A DNA stretch of 30,185 nucleotides from an uncultured Pseudomonas sp. (GCF_946885885.1 NZ_CAMPHN010000043.1:1-30185), one strand, 5' to 3'; positions 1 through 12,982 are shown, counted from the first letter of the stretch. The notes: a model not told the origin generated them from the letters alone. Made by a program: numbers and translations.

Positions 1-368
1 GGCAGGGCGTCAAGCGCGCGGCGTTGCTCGGTACGCGTTTCACCATGCAGGAGGATTTCTACCGCCAGCGTCTGGCCGAGCGCTTCGACATCGAGGTGAT
101 CATTCCTGAGCCGGCGCAGATGGCCGAGATAGACCGGGTGATCTTCGCCGAGTTGTGCCAGGGCCGCTTTCAGCCCAGCGCCCGCGAGTTTTACCTGGCG
201 TGCATCGAGGCGCTGCGTCGGCGCGGCGCCGAGGTGGCGATTCTCGGCTGTACCGAAATCGGCTTGCTGCTGGAGAACGCGTCGTCGCCGCTGCCGTTGC
301 TCGACAGCTGCGAACTGCATGTGGCCCAGGGCTTGGCCTGGATGCTCGACGCGGTCGATAGCTACTGA
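1..368 (+). CDS. Aspartate/glutamate racemase family protein (3' part)
   Basis: The reading frame is open from base 3, so the gene begins outside the window and about 122 C-terminal residues are visible. The family interconverts L- and D-amino acids (aspartate or glutamate, in YgeA/RacX-type enzymes often with broader specificity) using two catalytic cysteines. Only the second cysteine is in view, in the conserved GCTEIGLLL motif near base 248. The visible part also shows the alternating strand/helix pattern of the second lobe, including a DIEVIIPEP strand. Family members are usually about 230 residues, so roughly half is missing. The stop codon overlaps the stop of the convergent foldase gene by 7 bases. 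The family call is firm; the substrate cannot be told from this part. Confidence 0.85.
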   Translation, partial: QGVKRAALLGTRFTMQEDFYRQRLAERFDIEVIIPEPAQMAEIDRVIFAELCQGRFQPSAREFYLACIEALRRRGAEVAILGCTEIGLLLENASSPLPLLDSCELHVAQGLAWMLDAVDSY

Positions 369-1399
369 TAAAGCTCCATGGCCTGCACCTGCAGACGCTC
401 CTCGGGTTCGAAGCGCCGCTCGATCAGGCTGGCGACCGCCGCCTGCTGATCCTGGGCGCTCAAACTCGATTGGCGGATGGCCTCGCGCTCCTGCTCGTAG
501 CTGGCCAGGCGGCTGTTCCACTGCGCTTGGCGCTGATCCAGCTCGGCCAGCGCGGTGGCGGCTTCGCTGCCCAGAGCCTCGGCCCTGACCTGGAACAGGG
601 CTTCGGCGCTGGCGCCGTCCTGTTTCATCTGTTCGGTCAGCTCGTACAGCCGGGTTTGCTGGGTGGCTTGCTGGCGCGCCTGGCGGATGGGCTCGGGCAG
701 TTGCTGCTCCAATCGTTCGAGGGCCTGCTGACGCTCGGCGGCATCCAGGCTCTGGTCCTGAGCCAGTTGCAAACGCTGCAGCATGTAGTCGTCGTAGCTG
801 TCCTCTTCCTGGAAAAACACCTGGGCTTCATGGGCGCTGAAGTGTTGCAGACGTAAGTCCCGCAGCCGCTGCTGGCGCAGCTCGATGGCGTCCAGGGCGT
901 AGGCGCCGCTGGCATCGACGGCGCCGGGCAGGGCGTGCAACTCGACCAGGGCGATCTTGAAATCGAGATAGCGCTTGAGCAAGTCGCGGGCCTGGTCGAG
1001 GGCTGGGCCTTGCAGTTGTTCGGCGAGCGCCAGGCTGATTCGTGTCAGGCACAACTCCAGGGGTTCCTCGACCAGCGCCGAGAGGTAGAACTCGAACAGG
1101 TGGAGAATATCCGCCTCGATCAACAGGTTGCCGTCGGCATCGGTGTGCAGGCGTACATCGTGGTCGCTGCCCTGCAACGAGCGCGGCAGCGGCGGCAATT
1201 TGGGCAAGGCATCGATGGCGATGGCTTGCAGAGTCTGGTTGGTGTGCCGGGCCGCTACGGGGTCGGCCTGCTGAGTCCCATCGCGCGATTTACTGACGGT
1301 GGCCTGGGCGCTCGGTTCCTGGCTTACCAGCAGGCTGGCGGCACCGATGGCGACGGTCAGGCAGACGGCGCTGAGCAAAAAAATCTGGCGGGTGCGCAT
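362..1399 (-). CDS. lif: Lipase-specific foldase (lipase chaperone)
   Basis: This is a steric chaperone that folds the partner lipase in the periplasm before type II secretion. The ATG at 1399 gives 345 residues and has a GAGGA ribosome site 8 bases upstream; a longer reading from GTG at 1423 begins inside a hairpin and is not preferred. Residues about 5-25 form one hydrophobic anchor, followed by an Ala/Gln-rich variable linker and then a long, mostly helical, Gln/Leu/Arg-rich domain, as in Lif proteins (about 340 residues). The Lif signature RxxFDY(F/C)LSAxGE appears in altered form as HLFEFYLSALVEE, with the arginine replaced by histidine and Asp-Tyr by Glu-Phe. It lies 56 bases downstream of the lipase gene on the same strand, the usual lip-lif arrangement. 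Identification rests on the signature, architecture and neighbour. Confidence 0.92.
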   Translation of the reverse strand: MRTRQIFLLSAVCLTVAIGAASLLVSQEPSAQATVSKSRDGTQQADPVAARHTNQTLQAIAIDALPKLPPLPRSLQGSDHDVRLHTDADGNLLIEADILHLFEFYLSALVEEPLELCLTRISLALAEQLQGPALDQARDLLKRYLDFKIALVELHALPGAVDASGAYALDAIELRQQRLRDLRLQHFSAHEAQVFFQEEDSYDDYMLQRLQLAQDQSLDAAERQQALERLEQQLPEPIRQARQQATQQTRLYELTEQMKQDGASAEALFQVRAEALGSEAATALAELDQRQAQWNSRLASYEQEREAIRQSSLSAQDQQAAVASLIERRFEPEERLQVQAMELYQ

Positions 1400-1415
1400 G
1401 GGGTTTTCCTCGAAC

Positions 1416-1441
1416 CGCTCCACCCGGCGCAGGGTGGAGCG
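1416..1441. other. Hairpin between lipase and foldase genes
   Basis: There is a perfect 10-bp inverted repeat, CGCTCCACCC at 1416-1425 and GGGTGGAGCG at 1432-1441, with a 6-base loop. It fills much of the 56-base gap between the lipase stop and the foldase start. Read on the minus strand it is followed by no T tract, so it is not a standard intrinsic terminator for the lipase transcript. A role in mRNA stability or in setting the lipase:foldase ratio is inference. Confidence 0.6.
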
Positions 1442-1455
1442 TTTGTATCACTGAA

Positions 1456-2388
1456 TTACAAGCCGGCTTGCTTGAGGCGAGTGGTGTGGTTGCGCATCAC
1501 GGTTTTCGGGTTGGTCTCCAGCCAGGAAACCACACCGAACACCTGGTTGGTGATATCCAGGTGGTTCATCCGGTAGCTGTCCTGGATCACTTGGCCGAAG
1601 TGGCTGGCGCAGACGCCGGTCACGCCGTCGTTGCCCTTGCCCAGGAAGGACAGGCTGGTGATGGCGAACAGCGCATCCGACGGGTCGAAGATATTGGTCA
1701 ACGGCGACTTGCCGCTCCAGGAATACAGGCGGATGTTCTTGCCGGCGATAGACACGCTGTTCGGCCCGGCTCCGCAACTGGTGGTTGGCAGACCGGCTGG
1801 GAACTGCGCATTGAACGCGGCCGCGCCGTTCTTGTTGAACTCGCCGAGCATGGCGTAAATGTTCGATTGGCTCGCCGAGTTGTTCGACAGTATGTTCACC
1901 AGGTTACCCACGGCGTTGGCGAACACTTCGAAGGTGACCCCCAGCAGGCTGCCCGGCGGGGCGACGTTGGTGACGATGTCGGCCAAAGGCGAACCGGTGT
2001 GCGGCGTGGCCATGGTGGTCACCGAAGCGACCAGATCGGGGCGCACGTTCATCACATAGCGGGAGGTCATGCCGCCCTGGCTGTGGGCGATCAGGTTGAA
2101 TTTCTTGATCCGCCCGTTGGAGGCGGCCTTGTAGCTGTCGAGTTGGGCGATCAGTTGGTTGCCGCGTTTCACCGAACTGTCGAAGGCATTGATTTTCGGG
2201 ATGTAGACTTCGGTGCCCTGGGATTGCAGGTTGGCGGGGATCTGGTACCAGTAATCGATCATGGCGATATTGTCGAAGGCGAAAATGCCCGGTACCAGCA
2301 CCACCGGATTGGCCGTATAGGCGGCCTGGCAGGCCATGGATATGCTCATCAGCAGCGCGCTGATGGCGGTGAATAGTGTCTTTTTCAT
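1456..2388 (-). CDS. lipA: Secreted triacylglycerol lipase (family I, foldase-dependent)
   Basis: The protein hydrolyses long-chain triacylglycerols outside the cell. The 310 residues begin with a Sec signal peptide (MKK, hydrophobic core, probable cleavage after residues 20-22). The alpha/beta-hydrolase nucleophile elbow is AHSQGG with Ser103; by family alignment the acid is Asp254 (in NDG) and the base His276 (in NHLD). Cys205 and Cys260 match the conserved disulfide, and the Asp residues near 254 and 278 fit the calcium site. Length is normal for Pseudomonas family I lipases (about 310). The oxyanion loop reads VPGIFAFD where most relatives have VHG, and the elbow begins Ala-His instead of Gly-His. 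It probably shares an mRNA with the foldase gene downstream. Lipase identity is firm; whether it is closer to LipA or LipC of P. aeruginosa was not resolved. Confidence 0.93.
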   Translation of the reverse strand: MKKTLFTAISALLMSISMACQAAYTANPVVLVPGIFAFDNIAMIDYWYQIPANLQSQGTEVYIPKINAFDSSVKRGNQLIAQLDSYKAASNGRIKKFNLIAHSQGGMTSRYVMNVRPDLVASVTTMATPHTGSPLADIVTNVAPPGSLLGVTFEVFANAVGNLVNILSNNSASQSNIYAMLGEFNKNGAAAFNAQFPAGLPTTSCGAGPNSVSIAGKNIRLYSWSGKSPLTNIFDPSDALFAITSLSFLGKGNDGVTGVCASHFGQVIQDSYRMNHLDITNQVFGVVSWLETNPKTVMRNHTTRLKQAGL

Positions 2389-2490
2389 TATTGTTTTCTC
2401 TCTATCGGTCCGTTGAAGACGAGCCTGGCCGTCGCCACTACAGGCCCTGTTATGGCGTGGTGGATTCTAGGCGGGAGAAAACCCCGTGTA

Positions 2491-2510
2491 TTTCACCTGA
2501 ATGGGTGAAA
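2491..2510. promoter_or_regulatory. Palindrome upstream of the lipase gene
   Basis: TTTCACC at 2491-2497 and GGTGAAA at 2504-2510 form a perfect 7-bp inverted repeat with a 6-base centre, about 100 bases upstream of the lipase ATG. It could be an operator for lipase expression or simply a hairpin after selO. No clear -24/-12 or -35/-10 pair could be placed with it. Confidence 0.35.
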
Positions 2511-2556
2511 GTGCCGGGTGGGATCGGTACGGGAAGGTGCCCGGCGCTAAACCGCT

Positions 2557-2588
2557 CCCGGATTGCGCCGGAGGCTTATTCGGGCTAC
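2557..2588. repeat. REP-like element downstream of selO
   Basis: The stretch runs from CCCGGATTGCGCC to GGCTTATTCGGGCTAC. It resembles the CCCGGATT...GGGCTAC intergenic repeats common in pseudomonads and enterics. Its last part, GGCTTATTCGGGCTA at 2573-2587, has an exact inverted copy at 4170-4184 on the other side of selO. Confidence 0.5.
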
Positions 2589-2614
2589 TGGCGCGGCGAA
2601 ATCCGGGGCGGTGC

Positions 2615-7822
<5,208 letters not shown>

Positions 7823-7908
7823 GGGGATGATCGTACGACTGGAAAAAAGATGCCGAGTCTAGCAGGCCGGCGCGCCTCGTTGCGCGCCCGTTAGCGGTTG
7901 ATAGTCGG

Positions 7909-9654
7909 TTAAAGAAACAGGCCCGGACCGGGCTTGGCACCTTCCGGGAATTTGACCCCGACTTTGCGCACTTTGTGGCCTTCCATCGCCGCCACCGTCC
8001 AGGTCAGGCCTTGCCATTCGACCTGGTCGCCGATCACTGGCTCGCCGCCGATCTCATGGGCGATAAAACGCCCCAGCGGCTGCTGGCCGTCGAGCCCGTC
8101 GAGCTTCAGGCCATAGAGCGCCGCCACCGCCGCGAGTTCGGCATCGCCTTCGAGCACGAAGTCGCCGAAGAAGCGCAAATCCTGGCCGCGTTTCGGCGCC
8201 TGGCTGAACAGTTTGCCGAGAGCCGGCAGGTCGTGTTCGTGGCCGACCACGCAGAGCAGATCGCCGGCTTGCAGCTTGGTACTGCCGGACGGGTGGAGCA
8301 GTTCCTTGCCGCGAAACAGCGCGGCGATGCGCGTGCCCTCGGGCATTTTCAGCTCGCGCAGAGCGGCGCCGATGCACCACTTTTCGGCGCCGAGGCGGTA
8401 GATGAACAGCTCCCACTGGCTGGTCGGGTGCACGTCCAGGCCAGCGCGCGACACCGGCGCCGGCTCCGGCGGGATGGTCACGCGCAACCAATTGGCGGCC
8501 CAGGGCAGGCTGGTGCCCTGCAACAGCAGCGACACCAGGACGATAAAGAACGCCACATTAAAGAACAGTTGAGCATTGGGCAGGCCGGCCATCAGCGGGA
8601 ATACCGCGAGAATGATCGGCACCGCGCCGCGCAGACCGACCCAGGCGATAAACAAGCGCTCGCGGTCATGGAAGGCGTGAAATGGCAGCAGGCCGATCAG
8701 GATCGACAGCGGCCGAGCGAACAGAATCATCCACAGCGCCAGGCCCAGTGCCGGCAAGGCGATCGGCAGCAATTCGTGGGGCGTGACCAGCAAACCGAGG
8801 ACCAGGAACATGCCGATCTGCGCCAGCCAGGCCAGGCCGTCGAGCATATGCAAAATACCGTGGCGCGAGCGGATCGGCCGGTAACCCAGCAGCAGCCCGC
8901 ACAGGTAGATGGCCAGGATGCCGCTGCCGCCGACCGCGTTGGTCACGGCGAAAATAATCAGGCCGCCACTGACCACCAGCAGCGGATAAAGGCCGTTGGC
9001 CAACTCCATACGGTTGACCAGATTGAGCAGCAGCCAGCCGCCGCCAAGACCGAACAACGCGCCTATGCCGAACTGCAGCAGCAATTGCAGCAGCAGCTCC
9101 CAGCTCAAACCGTGCTGGCCGTTGCCGAGCAGGGCGATCAGGGTCACGGTGAGGAACACCGCCATGGGGTCGTTGCTGCCGGACTCGATTTCCAGGGTCG
9201 CGCTGACCCGCTCGTTGAGGCCGCGCCCGCCGAGCAGGCTGAACACCGCGGCGGCGTCGGTGGAGCCGACGATGGCGCCGATCAACAGCCCTTCCATCCA
9301 GCTCAGGTCGAACAACCAGGCCGCCGCCACACCGGTCAGCCCGGCGGTGATCATCACCCCGATCGTGGCCAGCGACAGCGACGGCCAGAGCGCCACGCGG
9401 AAACTGGAAACCCGGGTGCGCATGCCGCCGTCGAGCAGAATGATCGCCAACGCCAGGTTGCCGACCAGATAGGCCAAGGGGTAATTATCGAAGACGATGC
9501 CGCCGGGACCGTCGGTGCCGGCGAGCATGCCTACGCCGAGGAAAATCACCAGGATGGGAATGCCGAAGCGCGAGCCGAATGCACTGACCAGAATGCTCAT
9601 GGCCACCAGCAATGCACCGATCAAAAACAGGTTGTTGATGGTGTTGGCGTCCAA
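7909..9654 (-). CDS. nhaP2: Potassium(sodium)/proton antiporter, CvrA/NhaP2 family
   Basis: This inner-membrane CPA1 antiporter exchanges K+ or Na+ for protons and helps control cell volume and cytoplasmic pH. The 581 residues (E. coli CvrA 578) hold about 12 membrane helices up to residue about 390 with the [12 protein letters not shown] and [12 protein letters not shown] motifs of the ion path. A cytosolic TrkA-C/RCK-type regulatory domain (about 400-480) and a CorC/HlyC-like C-terminal domain (about 490-575) follow. The start is a TTG at 9654 with GGAG 6-7 bases upstream; it gives the expected [16 protein letters not shown] amino terminus, so a weak start codon is likely real. It lies 86 bases upstream of the mechanosensitive channel gene on the same strand, a plausible osmotic/ion pair. 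Ion preference is not readable from sequence. Confidence 0.93.
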   Translation of the reverse strand: MDANTINNLFLIGALLVAMSILVSAFGSRFGIPILVIFLGVGMLAGTDGPGGIVFDNYPLAYLVGNLALAIILLDGGMRTRVSSFRVALWPSLSLATIGVMITAGLTGVAAAWLFDLSWMEGLLIGAIVGSTDAAAVFSLLGGRGLNERVSATLEIESGSNDPMAVFLTVTLIALLGNGQHGLSWELLLQLLLQFGIGALFGLGGGWLLLNLVNRMELANGLYPLLVVSGGLIIFAVTNAVGGSGILAIYLCGLLLGYRPIRSRHGILHMLDGLAWLAQIGMFLVLGLLVTPHELLPIALPALGLALWMILFARPLSILIGLLPFHAFHDRERLFIAWVGLRGAVPIILAVFPLMAGLPNAQLFFNVAFFIVLVSLLLQGTSLPWAANWLRVTIPPEPAPVSRAGLDVHPTSQWELFIYRLGAEKWCIGAALRELKMPEGTRIAALFRGKELLHPSGSTKLQAGDLLCVVGHEHDLPALGKLFSQAPKRGQDLRFFGDFVLEGDAELAAVAALYGLKLDGLDGQQPLGRFIAHEIGGEPVIGDQVEWQGLTWTVAAMEGHKVRKVGVKFPEGAKPGPGLFL

Positions 9655-9766
9655 GGAAGGCTCCGAGCTGAAACGAAAGAGCGCCCCGCATGGCGCCTGC
9701 CGCCGATTCTAACCCGCGCCTTCGCGAGGCGGTCAAAAAAACCCTATCGACCGAGGGCCTGACCAA

Positions 9767-10330
9767 GTGCGGGCGGATAGGGCGAAGCTTTGTCCGCCTA
9801 TAGATGCGCCCCGTAAACATTTTGACGGTTATAGCAGCGATTGGACCTATCCCGGTAGCCCATTTAACGTTGGCGATCTGACCTTTGTACAAGGTCAAGA
9901 AAGCCTTATCGGTGGGCAGAGCAGTTACGGTTTGGCGCGCAATGTTCTTGTTGATAATTATGGTCGCGGTACAACGGTTTTGACTGCTGGCAATCATGGT
10001 CTGCTTGGTTTTAATGCTGCGAACTTGGGGAGGGTGGGCACCGTCACGTTCGAGTTGGTGACTAATCTTGGTGCATACTATTATCTCGAGGCGATACCTA
10101 AGGGGTCGGCTGGGCTTAGGTTCTTAGGCTTTATGGCGGGCGCTGGCGAATATTTCACCAGCTTCCGCTTTGGGGCCACGGGCAATAGTGGCGTTTGGAC
10201 GGGTGTTACTGACGTACAGCTCGGCAATATATCCCCAGTTCCCGAGCCAGAAACCTATGCCATGCTGCTGGCCGGTCTTGGCCTGATGGCGGGTATTGCT
10301 CGTCGTCGTAAGAAACAGTTGGTTGCCTGA
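9767..10330 (+). pseudogene. PEP-CTERM sorting-domain protein, 5'-truncated
   Basis: The carboxyl end is a textbook PEP-CTERM signal: VPEPETYAM, then a hydrophobic helix (LLAGLGLMAGI), then ARRRKK. Such signals direct secreted proteins to an exosortase, which cleaves them at the membrane. The preceding 140 or so residues are Gly/Tyr/Thr-rich with beta-strand character, as in secreted PEP-CTERM proteins. The open frame begins at GTG 9767, but its first 18 codons come from a repeat-like sequence and give no signal peptide. PEP-CTERM proteins need one, so the original 5' end is probably lost and real homology likely begins near base 9821. An alternative is that the gene uses a start I cannot see or that a rearranged leader is supplied in cis. 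It lies just upstream of the exosortase. Base composition (30 of 60 G+C at 9961-10020) is lower than in the core neighbours. Confidence 0.7.
9772..9798. repeat. Short REP-like hairpin at the left edge of the insert
   Basis: GGCGGA (9772-9777) and TCCGCC (9793-9798) bracket TAGGGCGAAGCTTTG. Sequences of this form recur between genes in Pseudomonas. It sits exactly where the core antiporter upstream region changes to AT-richer sequence, so it may mark the junction of an insertion or deletion. Confidence 0.45.
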
Positions 10331-10351
10331 ATTTCAGCGCTATAAACTGCG

Positions 10352-10379
10352 AAACCCCGCCCGTTGGCGGGTTTTTTTG
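10352..10379 (+). terminator. Intrinsic terminator after the PEP-CTERM gene
   Basis: CCCGCC (10356-10361), a CGTT loop and GGCGGG (10366-10371) are followed directly by a run of seven or eight T. This is a classical Rho-independent terminator 20-odd bases past the PEP-CTERM stop codon. It lies only 25 bases upstream of the exosortase start. Confidence 0.85.
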
Positions 10380-10404
10380 TTTGGCTTTATGAGGTTTGCT
10401 GCCC

Positions 10405-11340
10405 GTGCCTGCCGATACCCAGTGTTCTCCTGCGCCATCATCCATAGCTGTCGCTCAGCCTAGAGTTGCGCTGTTGATCCTTGGTTTGGGCTTGGCGATT
10501 CTGTATCTCCCTACGCTTTGGCGCCTGTTTAATGGGGTCTGGGGCGAAGATGGCCAGGCTCATGGGCCAATGATTTTGGCCATTGCCGCGTGGCTTATTT
10601 ATCGCGCATTGCCCGATTTGGTCGCGGCTGGGCAAGCCGACATTAAGCCCGCTGGGTTCCGCCAGTCGCGAGCAACTCTTGTGGCTGGCTGGGTTGTGCT
10701 GCTGGTCGGTTTGCTGCTTTATATTGTTGGGCGCTCGCAGGCTATTGATTTTTTTGAAATTGGCTCTCTTATCTGGGTGCTTGCCGGTTCGGTGCTATTG
10801 CTGTTTGGCGCTAAGGCGCTGCGATTAATCTGGTTTCCGCTGTTCTTTATGCTGTTTATGATTCCCTTGCCGGGCTTGCTGGTGGCCGCAATCACCATGC
10901 CGATGAAAATTGCCGTGTCGGTTTGTGCTGAGTGGATTCTCTACGCCTTTGGCTACCCAGTGGCCAGATCCGGCGTGATCTTGCAGGTTGGTCAGTATCA
11001 ATTGTTGGTCGCCGACGCCTGTGCCGGGCTGCATACCTTGCTGACCTTGGAAGCGCTGGGTTTGCTGTACCTGAACCTGTTTCGCCATGAGTCGTTATTA
11101 CGCAATGTCTCGCTGGCGCTGTTGATCATTCCTATCGCGTTTTCCTCGAACGTCATTCGGGTCATGGTGTTGTCGCTGATTACTTACTATTTTGGCGATG
11201 CGGCCGGCCAAGGCTATTTGCATATGTTCTCCGGAATGGTGTTGTTCCTTAGCGCTCTTTTATTAGTGGTGGGGGTGGACTCGTTGATTCGCTGGTTTGT
11301 TCGCGGCAGATCCCGTGCTGCGTCGGAGGCTGTGGCATGA
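10405..11340 (+). CDS. xrtB: Exosortase (probably type B)
   Basis: Exosortases are multi-pass inner-membrane cysteine proteases/transpeptidases that process PEP-CTERM proteins in bacteria making exopolysaccharide. The GTG at 10405 (311 residues) has GAGG 10 bases upstream; a TTG at 10396 would be too close to that site. About eight hydrophobic helices are visible. The family active site is complete: Cys206 in DACAGL, Arg252 in SSNVIRV, and His273 in YLHMFSG. EpsI is not fused to it but encoded separately just downstream, which together with the EpsD neighbour fits XrtB rather than XrtA or XrtD; the type is inferred. The gene overlaps epsI by 4 bases (ATGA). G+C is low for this chromosome (26 of 60 at 10741-10800), suggesting transfer. 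Confidence 0.9.
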   Translation: MPADTQCSPAPSSIAVAQPRVALLILGLGLAILYLPTLWRLFNGVWGEDGQAHGPMILAIAAWLIYRALPDLVAAGQADIKPAGFRQSRATLVAGWVVLLVGLLLYIVGRSQAIDFFEIGSLIWVLAGSVLLLFGAKALRLIWFPLFFMLFMIPLPGLLVAAITMPMKIAVSVCAEWILYAFGYPVARSGVILQVGQYQLLVADACAGLHTLLTLEALGLLYLNLFRHESLLRNVSLALLIIPIAFSSNVIRVMVLSLITYYFGDAAGQGYLHMFSGMVLFLSALLLVVGVDSLIRWFVRGRSRAASEAVA

Positions 11341-12017
11341 GTTCAATTAACAGTCGGGCCATCGCCATTCTGCTGGCCGTGGTGTTAGCCGCAGTGGTGG
11401 CGCTATTGGCTCGCCCAACCGAGCGCTTGGTCGAGCAGGTGGGGCCGCTTGAATTGGAAAGCTTGGTTCCCCGTGAATTCGCCGGTTGGCTGCTTGACGA
11501 GCGGCAGAGTGCGGCGGTGGTCAACCCGCAAGCGGCCGGCTTGCAAGGGCGGATCTATCAACAAGTGTTGTCGCGTACTTACATTCACGCGGCCAGTCAG
11601 CGCAGCATCATGTTGTCGATTGCCTATGGTGAGAATCAGAACCGCGCCAATGACCTGCATGTACCTGATGTCTGTTATTCAGCGGGAGGCTTCAGGATTG
11701 AGCATGCGGAGCGTGGGGATATTCAAACGTCGCAAGGCGTTATCCCGGTTAAGCGTCTGATCGCCCAGCGTTTGCAGCGCCGCGAGCCGCTGACTTACTG
11801 GACCATTATTGGCGATCAGGTGGCCACCAGTGCGGTGGGCTCCAAGCTGATTGCGCTGTCCTATGGCTTGCGCGGAACTGTGCCGGATGGAATGATCTTT
11901 CGCGTTTCTTCAGTTGGCGTGCCCGATGAACAGGCGTTCGCCAACCAACAAGAGTTTGTTAAAAACTTAATGGATGCGCTGCCTGACGCTGGCCGCAAAC
12001 GACTTGCAGGCCTTTAA
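11337..12017 (+). CDS. epsI: Exosortase-associated protein EpsI
   Basis: EpsI proteins accompany exosortases in exopolysaccharide loci; their exact biochemical role is unknown. The 226-residue product has one N-terminal membrane helix (about residues 6-26, IAILLAVVLAAVVALLA) and a periplasmic domain. The family hallmark is present: RANDLHVPDVCYSAGGFRIE, with the conserved His-x-Pro-x-x-Cys-Tyr pattern, then a hydrophilic stretch and the YWTIIGDQVATSA region. Its ATG overlaps the exosortase stop as ATGA, so translation is probably coupled. The next gene starts 39 bases downstream. In XrtA systems this domain is often fused to the exosortase, so a stand-alone EpsI supports the type B assignment. 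Confidence 0.88.
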   Translation: MSSINSRAIAILLAVVLAAVVALLARPTERLVEQVGPLELESLVPREFAGWLLDERQSAAVVNPQAAGLQGRIYQQVLSRTYIHAASQRSIMLSIAYGENQNRANDLHVPDVCYSAGGFRIEHAERGDIQTSQGVIPVKRLIAQRLQRREPLTYWTIIGDQVATSAVGSKLIALSYGLRGTVPDGMIFRVSSVGVPDEQAFANQQEFVKNLMDALPDAGRKRLAGL

Positions 12018-12056
12018 TGGGCTCTGCACACTTTAGTCAGTTCAATATGGGATTTT

Positions 12057-12971
12057 ATGCGAAGCAATTCACTTAACAATTTGCTACGGCCGGCCAGTCA
12101 GGTTGTCTCGGCCGTTATGGCGCTTGTACTGCTGGCGGCCTGTACGGATGAGTCGGCTGGCGGCGGTGCTTCTCAGGTGGCGGCCAAAGTTGACGGTGCA
12201 GAAATTACCCTGCATCAGGTTAACTATGTTTTATCTAAGGCAGGTAGCGTACCGCCAGAAGCGATTGATATGGCGCGTAAACAAGTGCTTGATCGTCTAA
12301 TAGAGCAAGAATTATTTGCAGCCAAAGCGGTTGAGGAAAAGCTTGATCGATCCCCGCAGACGTTGTTGGCTATCGAGCAGTCACGCCGTGAGATATTGGC
12401 CGCGGCTTATATGGATCAAGTATTAGCATCGGGGAAGAAGCTTAATAAGCGCGATGTCAGCACTTACTATTATCAAAACCCCGAGTTGTTTGCCGAGCGT
12501 AAGGTCTACAACCTTGAAGAAATAAGCTTTCCTATCGGTGTGGTATCGGTCGATGAACTTAAGGCGCTGGTTGCGCAGGGCAGTAGTCTTGAACAGTTGC
12601 AGGCATATCTTGAGCAAAAGAATGTCGACTTTAAGCGGAATGCCGGCGTAAGCCCTGCCGAAAAGCTACCGCTGGCGCATATCAAAGAATTGCACAACGC
12701 TGAAGAAGGGCAAATCATTGTGCTGAATAACGCCGGTGAAACCAGCATTCTGCAGATTGTCAGCACGAGTCGATTACCCGTTAGCGAGGCTGAAGTGGCC
12801 CCGGTAATTCAGCAGTTTCTGTTTAATCAGCTCGCGGCAGACTTGCATGCCAAGCAACTTAAGCCGTTAAAGGAGCAAGCCAAGATCGAATATATGGGCG
12901 TGTTCGCTGACTTGGCTAAGTCCTCGCCGACGTTGCCAGTTCCCCCCGCAACGCCGGTGACAGGGCAATAA
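12057..12971 (+). CDS. epsD: EpsD-family peptidyl-prolyl cis-trans isomerase lipoprotein
   Basis: This is a SurA/PpiC-like periplasmic folding factor of the type found in exosortase-linked exopolysaccharide clusters. The 304 residues start with a lipoprotein signal: a positively charged start, hydrophobic core and lipobox LLAAC, so Cys at about residue 29 would carry lipid. The SurA-N-like helical part (VAAKVDGAEITLHQVNYVL ... LDRLIEQELFAAKAVE) spans about 40-130, and a divergent parvulin domain (YNLEEISFPIG ... ETSILQIVSTSRLPVS) about 150-250. The tail is Pro-rich. The ribosome site is weak (GGGA-like). A counted sample at 12181-12240 has 26 of 60 G+C against 41 of 60 at 9241-9300 in the antiporter gene. 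In complete loci polysaccharide export and chain-length genes usually follow; here none do. Confidence 0.82.
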   Translation: MRSNSLNNLLRPASQVVSAVMALVLLAACTDESAGGGASQVAAKVDGAEITLHQVNYVLSKAGSVPPEAIDMARKQVLDRLIEQELFAAKAVEEKLDRSPQTLLAIEQSRREILAAAYMDQVLASGKKLNKRDVSTYYYQNPELFAERKVYNLEEISFPIGVVSVDELKALVAQGSSLEQLQAYLEQKNVDFKRNAGVSPAEKLPLAHIKELHNAEEGQIIVLNNAGETSILQIVSTSRLPVSEAEVAPVIQQFLFNQLAADLHAKQLKPLKEQAKIEYMGVFADLAKSSPTLPVPPATPVTGQ

Positions 12972-12982
12972 CATACAGTCCC

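Noticed and set aside
2389..2614. Possible sigma-54 promoter for the lipase gene
   Set aside because: I looked for a GG-N10-GC pair on the minus strand; only a loose GGCAC match without the -12 element was found.
7975..9762. 595-codon open frame opposite the antiporter gene
   Set aside because: It is antisense to a clear membrane transporter and extremely rich in Gln, Ala, His and Arg, the usual signature of a shadow frame.
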